DNA of 11,801 nt from an archaeon. GTDB lineage: Archaea > Asgardarchaeota > Hermodarchaeia > Hermodarchaeales > Hermodarchaeaceae. Under the pieces are notes generated by a model. The model worked only from the letters and a program-made list of their open reading frames with translations, did not search any database and was not told the origin of the DNA. Below, piece by piece: positions 7,305-11,801 of this stretch (positions are counted from its first letter, which is position 1; each line of letters opens with the position of its first letter). The stretch spans positions 1-11,801 of the forward strand of contig JABXGS010000235.1 in the NCBI GenBank assembly GCA_016550425.1, in the 5' to 3' direction. The translations under genes and the position numbers were made by a program.

Positions 7305-7691
7305 GTGGTGAGTATATTCATCATCATCTTTGGATCTGTCATGGCACTCCTCAATACAATAATCATATTTGTCTTCTTCAATGCCCAAATTAATCCGGTG
7401 TTCTGGGGATCTAATCCAGTTCCCGCTCCTACTCAGGCGTTTCAAGCTTGGATCTATGGAGCCTGGGGTGCCACAGTGATGGGATGGGGGATTACAATGT
7501 TATTCATTGCATGGTTCGCCTTTGGGCAGAAGCAGCAGTGGGCTTGGTATTGTGTCTTCGTAAGCGTCATTCTCTGGGTCTTGCTAGAAACTGGTATTTC
7601 CTTGTGGTTTGGCGTAATAATCAAAGTCGTGTTGAATTCGTCTATTCTAATCTTGATGATAATTCCGCTAGTGTTCACTTGGTTGTTATAA
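7305..7691 (+). CDS. Small four-helix membrane protein, function unknown
   Basis: The 128-residue product has four hydrophobic segments at about 3-26, 50-73, 79-100 and 107-127, with short loops. A conserved-looking stretch, FQAWIYGAWGATVMGWGITM (46-65), precedes the second helix. I recall unnamed small membrane proteins with this kind of F-Q-A-W-I-Y-G...A-G-W-G pattern but know no function for them. Tryptophans at 34, 49, 54, 61, 70, 79, 81, 91, 101 and 126 sit mostly near helix ends. The frame closes at TAG 7287, so the start is GTG 7305, GTG 7308 or ATG 7341; none has a good ribosome site, and the hydrophobic first helix favours one of the GTGs. The end is 24 bp from the convergent M20-like gene. 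Confidence 0.7.
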   Translation: MVSIFIIIFGSVMALLNTIIIFVFFNAQINPVFWGSNPVPAPTQAFQAWIYGAWGATVMGWGITMLFIAWFAFGQKQQWAWYCVFVSVILWVLLETGISLWFGVIIKVVLNSSILILMIIPLVFTWLL

Positions 7692-7695
7692 AAAA
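7690..7695 (-). terminator. T-run after the M20-like gene
   Basis: On the minus strand GCGTTTTTTA follows the stop codon at 7716 by about 20 bases and gives six T's, enough for an archaeal terminator. It overlaps the stop codon of the convergent membrane-protein gene. Confidence 0.35.
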
Positions 7696-7715
7696 CGCAA
7701 ATCCGCCGTAGATTT

Positions 7716-8300
7716 CTAGAAGGTTAAGTAGTAGGCGAGCTGCTTGGTCATATTCACAAGAGCTGAAATCTGGACATATTCGTCCGCAGTATGAGCTGTA
7801 ATAGCGTCAAAGCTGAGGGCGCCGAGACCAATGATGTCAATCGAGTCAATAACCTGTTCAACATATCCCATATCCGTTGAACCTGAAATGCCAACAATTA
7901 AGATATCGCTGTCTTTGTATCTGTGAACGACCTTGAGTGCCTCAGCCATTTTCTTCAAATAGGGGCTATTAAGTTTAGTTTTGAAGGCAGGGTAGTTTCG
8001 CATTTCCTCGACTTCAACATCAATTGCCTTACTCTGAGCTTTGCCCCTGTCAATGGCTTCCCGAATTTCTCGAGCAACATCTTCAATATCTTCTTCAGGA
8101 ATAATCACTCGTTCCGTCGTGCATCCCAAATCTTGGAATATGGGTTCCACAAGATTTACGAAATCTTCATAATTATCACCAGGTGGGACCACGGTTGGAA
8201 CTCGAATTAGCTCACAGAGAAGTTCTGCGATATGGTCAGTTTTATTTTCGATTGCATCAAACACTTCGGCAACAGATTGGTGAGACGCCAACATAATCAT
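7716..8300 (-). pseudogene. M20-family peptidase/deacylase lacking its catalytic core (in-frame internal deletion)
   Basis: M20 enzymes (ArgE, DapE, carboxypeptidase G2) are di-zinc hydrolases of about 400 residues. This uninterrupted ORF has only 194. Residues 22-68 match the family's N-terminus (IAELLCELIRVPTVVPPGDN, then a strand ending ERVIIPEE). Residues 71-194 match its C-terminus: a dimerisation-domain helix (EDVAREIREAI), then GISGSTDMGYVEQ, IIGLGALSFDAITAHTADEY and a final helix, with the last metal-ligand histidine at 170. The H-x-D motif, bridging aspartate and E-E pair normally between them are absent, so it cannot work as a hydrolase. The junction is near residues 68-72 (bases about 8085-8100), where IPEE could belong to either side. 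There is no stop or frameshift, so it is either a fresh deletion remnant or a repurposed protein. ATG 8300 or 8294 may start it. Confidence 0.6.
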
Positions 8301-8472
8301 CTCATTAAATTGCTAGGTCATTGGTGTGAACTGTTAATAATAAGGGATGTACGATATTTGCCTAATAAAGCTCTAATACCTCGCGATGAATGAATTGTCT
8401 TTTTGGTCGACAAGATAAAAAGGTGTGACACATGCTTTCATCGATGAATGTATGGAGTTGGTCTAATTGAAG
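8301..8472. promoter_or_regulatory. Divergent promoter region between the M20-like gene and fdhD
   Basis: Toward the left, the minus strand has CTTATTATTAA near 8334-8344, about 35-45 bases ahead of ATG 8300. Toward the right, AAGATAAAAAGG at 8412-8423 predicts a start near 8443, about 30 bases ahead of fdhD. GGAG at 8454-8457 is the only Shine-Dalgarno-like site for fdhD. I see no other structure. Confidence 0.35.
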
Positions 8473-9270
8473 ATGACTCAAGCGGTATCGATTCTCCGGC
8501 ATGATGAAACTGGCTCCGAGAAACGGACTGATATCGTTACTCGTGAGGTCGGTTTACGAATCATTTTACGTGATTCTGGTGCAGAGGATAACTTTGCTTT
8601 GGTTCACACACTCCCTATCGATTATGAGTCTTTGATTGTGGGGTTGTTATTTACTTCCCGGCTAGTTGCCTCCCCTAATGAAATAATTCAGATTCGGATT
8701 CGTAACCGATTGGCAACAGTCCAACTATCCGATGGTACTAACTTTGAGGAGAAACTTGCTGCTATTCGTCCAACTGCTCGAATTGTTATGGGATTGTGTG
8801 GTCCTGAGGAGGGAGCTTTGGGGACCTGGCAGGCGTGTGATATTCCAGCAATAGATAATCCACTTGTATTGTCTCCGATTGCTGTTCATACAGCAATTCA
8901 AAACATGAGCCACGAAATGAGTATATATCGCGAGACCGGAGGAACGCATGGTGCTGCACTAGCTGCGCTTGGAGGTGACTTGGTGCAAGTGGCGGAGGAT
9001 GTCGGACGACATAATGCCGTTGATCGAGTGATTGGGGCTGCTCTCAGGAATAATCAGAGTGTATCCGATTTGATTCTAGTTTGTTCCGGGCGTCTTACAG
9101 GTGACCTTATCTTGAAGGCGGCGGTTGCACGGATACCCGTTGTCGCATCGATTAGCGCAGCAGTTTCATCGGGTATCGAACTAGCAGAAGCCGCAGGCAT
9201 TACGTTGATTGGGTTTGTGCGGGGTGCACGGATGAATATCTATACACACCCTGATCGATTGGCTATTTAA
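8473..9270 (+). CDS. fdhD: Formate dehydrogenase accessory sulfurtransferase FdhD
   Basis: FdhD carries sulfur from the cysteine desulfurase to the molybdenum/tungsten bis-MGD cofactor of formate dehydrogenase, which needs a sulfido ligand for activity. Family motifs are DIVTREVGLRIILRD near the start, TLPIDYESLIVGLLF (48-62 counted from TTG 8467), TGGTHGAAL (137-145), AEDVGRHNAVDRVIG and CSGRLTGDLILKA, ending ISAAVSSGIELAE and GFVRGARMNIYTHPDRL. In E. coli the sulfur-carrying loop is a CxxC; here it reads RIVMGLCG, so only the second cysteine remains (residue 111). TTG 8467 (267 aa) has GGAG nine bases upstream; ATG 8473 (265 aa) is the conventional start and is used here. No formate dehydrogenase gene lies in the window. 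It converges on the RIO kinase with five bases between stops. Confidence 0.94.
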   Translation: MTQAVSILRHDETGSEKRTDIVTREVGLRIILRDSGAEDNFALVHTLPIDYESLIVGLLFTSRLVASPNEIIQIRIRNRLATVQLSDGTNFEEKLAAIRPTARIVMGLCGPEEGALGTWQACDIPAIDNPLVLSPIAVHTAIQNMSHEMSIYRETGGTHGAALAALGGDLVQVAEDVGRHNAVDRVIGAALRNNQSVSDLILVCSGRLTGDLILKAAVARIPVVASISAAVSSGIELAEAAGITLIGFVRGARMNIYTHPDRLAI

Positions 9271-9275
9271 GCAGA

Positions 9276-10052
9276 CTAGCGCACCAGCATTTGGGGATCA
9301 AATCGGTCATGTTCATCGACCTGTTCCATGCATTCATCACAAATGGCTTCTGGATCTGCAGAAATTCCATGGCGCGAGAAGAACTGGACAATATTGGTGA
9401 TATCTCGAAGAAGAATGGTTCGCCCTTCCTTGAGTACTCGATGTCGTCCAGGACGAGAAGCAAAGTCAATTGCCTGGGGGAAGTCGATAATCCATGGATC
9501 ATTTTTGAAGAGAAGAATGTTGTATCCAGATAAATCGCCATGAATAATGAAGACTCGGTATAAGGTAAAGATGTCCTCGATGACTAAATCAAAGACTCGT
9601 TGTGGATACTCAATATCAATATCCTTGAGCAAGGGGGCAGGTCTTCCCTCTTCTCCCAAGAAGAGGGCTGTGAACATATTATCGATATGCCGCGCAGGTG
9701 TTGGTACTTTTACGCCAGCACGGAAAGCGCGATCTAAAATCCAGAATTCCCGGGCTGCCCAGAAGCTCATGATGTCTTTGGAAAATCCTGCTTTTCCTCC
9801 ACCCATTTTCTTCCGTTTGCCAGTTTTTGCGTGAGGTGTTGCATAAAAGCGGTATGCTTTGAGAGCAAGTGGAAAATCATGCCAGAATGCGAAGAAGACT
9901 GTGGCCTCTTTTCCGGCGCTAATTATTCCACTTACGTCGGTAGCTAATTGGGTTGCGATAGCATCCGCTCGGACCGAGGGCAATGTGATTTCGGGCAGGT
10001 CTTCCAATCGCCCTCGTTGCCCGTCAAGTTTGCTCATTTGACGGTTCGCCAT
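9276..10052 (-). CDS. RIO-family serine kinase/ATPase (RIO1-like)
   Basis: RIO proteins act in maturation of the small ribosomal subunit; archaea usually carry Rio1 and Rio2. Numbered from GTG 10091 (271 aa), the sequence shows an ATP loop ISAGKEATVFFA (57-68), lysine K78 in LALKAYR, a basic RIO1-type insert (88-105, KTGKRKKMGGGK), E115, PAPLLKD (151-157), the catalytic HGDLSGYNILL (184-194; D186, N191) and metal-binding D203 in WIIDFPQAID. There is no activation loop or peptide-binding lobe, as in all RIO kinases. RIO1 normally reads H-x-D-L-S-E-Y-N, so the glycine at 189 is a change, and the I-D-F-P-Q stretch is more RIO2-like. Starts are GTG 10091, ATG 10052 (used) or ATG 10037; a TTATAT box at 10066-10071 would favour a short form. 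Assignment as RIO1, RIO3 or an archaeal side branch needs a tree. Confidence 0.88.
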   Translation of the reverse strand: MANRQMSKLDGQRGRLEDLPEITLPSVRADAIATQLATDVSGIISAGKEATVFFAFWHDFPLALKAYRFYATPHAKTGKRKKMGGGKAGFSKDIMSFWAAREFWILDRAFRAGVKVPTPARHIDNMFTALFLGEEGRPAPLLKDIDIEYPQRVFDLVIEDIFTLYRVFIIHGDLSGYNILLFKNDPWIIDFPQAIDFASRPGRHRVLKEGRTILLRDITNIVQFFSRHGISADPEAICDECMEQVDEHDRFDPQMLVR

Positions 10053-10230
10053 ACTGCGCTTACTGATATAAGGTGCTGGATCATTTGGCACTTTTTTCTA
10101 ACTCACTCTTGTGATTTGGTTTGCCTCTCCCACTATCACCCACAGCTTGCCTCTCACCCAAGGCATCCTATGATTTTGGCTGTGCAGATGAAGAGATTGG
10201 CTAATGTTATTCCCATAAAAACGGGATCAG

Positions 10231-10314
10231 CTAGTGCCTATCTTCGGAGGTAGCAATTACGCCTACTCGGAAGACAGAACGGTTCCATTGTGCAAAATTT
10301 ACTAAGACCGGCAT
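10231..10314 (-). CDS. Possible small ORF, 27 aa
   Basis: On the minus strand an ATG at 10314 opens 27 codons (MPVLVNFAQWNRSVFRVGVI, then ATSEDRH) and ends with TAG. It is preceded by GGAGGTG (10324-10330), a near-perfect Shine-Dalgarno sequence nine bases upstream, better than those of most large genes here. An ATATAT box around 10374 predicts transcription from about 10348, next to a 12-bp palindrome, and T5 lies just after the stop codon (10217-10221). Together these look like a small gene. The ORF is short enough to arise by chance and I recognise no homologue. Confidence 0.25.
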   Translation of the reverse strand: MPVLVNFAQWNRSVFRVGVIATSEDRH

Positions 10315-10338
10315 AATGCAGTACACCTCCAATACAAT

Positions 10339-10350
10339 GTAATCGATTAC
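10339..10350. repeat. 12-bp perfect palindrome, possible operator
   Basis: GTAATCGATTAC is its own reverse complement. It lies about 20 bases left of the CATATATAG box. For a minus-strand transcript it would sit at the start site; for a plus-strand transcript, upstream of the TATA box. Both are places where archaeal dimeric regulators bind. About three such palindromes are expected by chance in a window this size. Confidence 0.3.
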
Positions 10351-10429
10351 CCGCGCATTCGCATCTCTCATATATAGCTATTGTGATTCTCTCCAAAGTT
10401 TGTGCGATCTGGAAAACTCGACAATCTCC

Positions 10430-10437
10430 TTATAAAG
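10430..10437 (+). promoter_or_regulatory. TATA box of the zinc-ribbon membrane protein gene
   Basis: TTATAAAG is a near-consensus archaeal TATA box. Its centre predicts transcription from about 10459, which is 12 bases ahead of ATG 10471 and at the upstream TTG/GTG codons (10459, 10462). The gene is therefore probably read from a very short leader, and ATG 10471 is the likeliest start. Confidence 0.55.
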
Positions 10438-10470
10438 TATATTCGAGGACACTAGATATTGGTGCTTCTA

Positions 10471-11340
10471 ATGGATCGAAGCCTTCTAGCGGTTATTGCT
10501 GGCACTCTCATAGTTATCGGATTTACCCTGCTTGCAGGGCTTCTTTTGCTCCCTTTCGCCATTCGGATATGGTTAATCCCACTTGGATTTATTCTCGCAT
10601 GCATCATAATCGGTGTTATCGGACGACTTCGTGTTTTACATCTTATTCTGATGTCTTTCATAATTTATCTTGGATTAATGGTATTTCTTGCCATTGCTGG
10701 TACATTACTTGTTGGCGTACAGTTTCCGCCATTATTCGTTAATGAAATAGTAGATGCCTGGAACATCTTTCAAGGCATTATCAATGACTTTGTTCCATTC
10801 CTATCAATTCTCTCTGATGTTGCAGCTACCTTACGGGCTATTACTGGTGGAGAATCAATATTAGCAATCTTCTTCGAATTCGTCGTTGCGTCTTCGTTCA
10901 TCGGATTCATTGGTCTCTTGGTCACAGGAATTAGTGGACATGTCACTCGCACATCAGATTTGCATGTTGTTACTGCTCCAGAACCCGCCGTTGAGGCTCC
11001 GCCAATCGCTGAACCTGCTCCACCATCTACACTAGCGGTTGACACCCAACCTGCTTATGTTCCTTCTCAAAGTCCTTCAGTTCCACTGGCTTCGGTTCCG
11101 GAGGCACCACCACCAATGCCCGCACCCCCAGCAATTGAAGAGGCTCCGCCACCTCCACCCCCATCATCCAAAGGAGGATCCCCTAGCGCCAAAGCTATCG
11201 CCTCCCTAAAAGGAAAAGTGACCAAACACTTGAAAGGCACCGGAACGAAAGCCCCAACGGGCCAGTCGCGCTGTCCACATTGTAATGCCACAGTCATCCA
11301 TGGTTCCCGGTACTGTAATGCCTGTGAGAAAGAATTCTAA
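10471..11340 (+). CDS. Membrane protein with proline-rich linker and C-terminal zinc ribbon, 289 aa
   Basis: I do not recognise a named family. Four membrane segments are visible at about 4-30, 33-51, 55-81 and 129-154, with one larger outside loop (82-128) that has an amphipathic look. A long low-complexity linker follows at 168-233, rich in Pro, Ala and Glu and including a run of six prolines. A Lys/Gly-rich stretch (234-262) comes next, then a zinc ribbon at 268-285, CPHC-x10-CNAC. With four helices both ends are in the cytosol, so the ribbon probably faces nucleic acid or protein partners inside. Transmembrane-linker-zinc-ribbon layouts are frequent among uncharacterised archaeal, notably Asgard, proteins. 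The gene has a strong TATA box and a T6 terminator and is flanked by the RIO kinase and tfb, both information-processing genes. TTG 10459 and GTG 10462 are alternative starts. Confidence 0.75.
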   Translation: MDRSLLAVIAGTLIVIGFTLLAGLLLLPFAIRIWLIPLGFILACIIIGVIGRLRVLHLILMSFIIYLGLMVFLAIAGTLLVGVQFPPLFVNEIVDAWNIFQGIINDFVPFLSILSDVAATLRAITGGESILAIFFEFVVASSFIGFIGLLVTGISGHVTRTSDLHVVTAPEPAVEAPPIAEPAPPSTLAVDTQPAYVPSQSPSVPLASVPEAPPPMPAPPAIEEAPPPPPPSSKGGSPSAKAIASLKGKVTKHLKGTGTKAPTGQSRCPHCNATVIHGSRYCNACEKEF

Positions 11341-11355
11341 CTATCAACTCTCAGG

Positions 11356-11361
11356 TTTTTT
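11356..11361 (+). terminator. T-run after the zinc-ribbon membrane protein
   Basis: CAGGTTTTTTCTTTAG begins 12 bases past the stop codon and gives six T's plus three more, a typical archaeal U-rich terminator without a hairpin. Confidence 0.45.
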
Positions 11362-11431
11362 CTTTAGTACTAGGGTTTGGAAGTTTCGTCGAAGTAACCG
11401 TATAAATTAATAACATTTTTATAGGAGAAAG

Positions 11432-11475
11432 AAGTGTCGAACGCCACTCGGAACCTTAAAAACGTTTCGACACTT
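11432..11475. repeat. Inverted repeat, 10-bp perfect arms
   Basis: AAGTGTCGAA (11432-11441) pairs with TTCGACACTT (11466-11475). CG at 11442-11443 also pairs with CG at 11463-11464 if one T (11465) bulges, giving a 12-bp stem with a loop of 19 bases. The TATA at 11401-11407 predicts transcription from about 11430, so the RNA would begin with this hairpin. It could be a structured leader, a small RNA or an operator. Confidence 0.5.
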
Positions 11476-11595
11476 TGCACGGAGTTACTCCTCGATTTCA
11501 CACACCGTCTCTCACTCTCCCCAATCCCCATGGATTCTTCTATGAGTATCGGAGAGTTCACAACCGGTTCAAATTCCCTCGTAGTACCTCCCCAA

Positions 11596-11616
11596 GGATA
11601 ATTATCCGTATATTAG
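11596..11616 (+). promoter_or_regulatory. Palindrome abutting the tfb TATA box
   Basis: GGATAATTATCC (11596-11607) is a perfect 12-bp palindrome and is followed directly by GTATATTAG (11608-11616). The TATA box predicts transcription from about 11638, a leader of roughly 27 bases before tfb. The palindrome occupies the BRE position where TFB itself contacts DNA, so a bound regulator would block initiation. Confidence 0.4.
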
Positions 11617-11664
11617 GAGAGACTATTCCTCCGCGCTACATAAGCACACATTGGTAGAAGATAA

Positions 11665-11801
11665 ATGGCAAATCCTGCTTATTCCGAACTATCTCCTCGC
11701 GCCCAACGTCAACGCGAGCCCGACGCCATAGTAGCCAACTGTACTGACTGTGGCAACTCGGATGTCATTCGTGATCCCGTCCGAGGTGAGGTAATTTGTA
11801 C
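11665..11801 (+). CDS. tfb: Transcription initiation factor B (TFIIB homologue), N-terminal fragment
   Basis: The gene runs off the right edge after 45 codons. TFB binds the TATA-TBP complex and the BRE and recruits RNA polymerase through its N-terminal zinc ribbon. The visible part has a short polar tail, then C26-T-D-C29-G, NSDVIRDPVRGEVI and C45: the first half of the C-x2-C-x15-C-x2-C ribbon, with the D-x-x-x-G-E-x-x-C stretch typical of TFB/TFIIB. The B-finger and the two cyclin folds lie outside the window. ATG 11665 is preceded by a weak GGTAGAAG. This gene marks the sequence as archaeal. Archaea often have several TFBs, and which paralogue this is cannot be told. Confidence 0.88.
   Translation, partial: MANPAYSELSPRAQRQREPDAIVANCTDCGNSDVIRDPVRGEVIC

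Larger units (their letters stand above)
10092..10458. other. Divergent intergenic region, 367 bp
   Basis: This lies between the RIO kinase (-) and the zinc-ribbon membrane protein (+). It contains a perfect palindrome (10339-10350), a CATATATAG box (10370-10378) readable as TATA on either strand, a second TATA (10430-10437) for the plus-strand gene, a possible 27-codon minus-strand ORF (10231-10314) and a weak hairpin, TCCC/GGGA, at 10211-10226. I looked for tRNA T-loop signatures on both strands and saw none. Confidence 0.45.
11341..11664. other. 324-bp region upstream of tfb
   Basis: After the terminator of the preceding gene come a TATA-like TATAAAT at 11401-11407, a long inverted repeat (11432-11475), small hairpins GGAGT/ACTCC (11481-11491) and AATCC/GGATT (11523-11536), a palindrome (11596-11607) and a second TATA, GTATATTAG, at 11608-11616. 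A 60-codon ORF here (TTG-start, from 11475) has no ribosome site and no recognisable motif. GGTTCAAAT near 11565 resembles a tRNA T-loop but the flanking stem does not pair. Confidence 0.4.

Noticed and set aside
7199..7393. 64-codon ORF from TTG 7199
   Set aside because: It overlaps the first helix of the membrane-protein gene in another frame and its GGAGG is inside the ORF, not ahead of it.
8432..8470. 12-codon upstream ORF (MLSSMNVWSWSN) overlapping the start of fdhD
   Set aside because: The predicted transcription start (about 8443) lies after its ATG, and so short an ORF is expected by chance.
10770..11297. Minus-strand Gly/Ala-rich ORFs opposite the zinc-ribbon protein
   Set aside because: Their low-complexity runs are just the complement of the proline codons of the linker.
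11555..11585. tRNA-like GGTTCAAAT motif
   Set aside because: The five bases on each side do not form a T-stem, and no acceptor or anticodon arm could be found around it.
11475..11657. 60-codon ORF before tfb
   Set aside because: It starts at TTG inside the inverted repeat, has no ribosome site, and its sequence shows no domain or helix pattern.

Overview
The window is archaeal. Its last gene is the start of a transcription factor B (TFIIB) with the CxxC...C zinc ribbon. It also has a RIO-type kinase, TATA-like boxes ahead of several genes and T-rich ends after several genes. The base composition is moderate (a little under half G+C by eye). Membrane proteins with proline-rich linkers and a C-terminal zinc ribbon are common in Asgard archaea (Thor-/Heimdall-like lineages), so I lean that way, but this is inference and no phylogeny was run.

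Left part (1-5762): a histidine-degradation locus. The 3' end of hutH (+) enters at base 1. An operon on the minus strand, hutU > ftcD > hutI (5629 down to 1672), supplies the other three steps: histidine > urocanate > imidazolonepropionate > formiminoglutamate > glutamate, with the formimino group passed to a tetrahydrofolate-type carrier. Two unrecognised genes lie between hutH and hutI: a beta-rich, apparently cytoplasmic 143-residue protein (+) and an exported 174-residue protein with one beta-sandwich domain (-).

Middle part (5763-9270): an ICMT/PEMT-family membrane methyltransferase (+) converges on an Isf-type iron-sulfur flavoprotein (-). A four-helix membrane protein (+) converges on a strange 194-residue M20-peptidase-like ORF (-) that keeps both ends of the family but lacks the catalytic core. 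Next comes fdhD (+), the sulfurtransferase for formate dehydrogenase maturation.

Right part (9271-11801): a RIO kinase (-) ends 5 bp from fdhD. A 419-bp space (counted from the RIO ATG) holds a 12-bp palindrome and a possible 27-codon ORF. Then come a membrane/Pro-rich/zinc-ribbon protein (+), a roughly 320-bp non-coding stretch with a strong inverted repeat and a 12-bp palindrome beside a TATA box, and the truncated tfb gene. Most genes form convergent or divergent pairs; the hut operon is the only clear multi-gene unit. I found no tRNA, rRNA, CRISPR array, insertion sequence or integrase. The clearest oddity is the core-less M20 gene. I see no convincing new multi-gene system.
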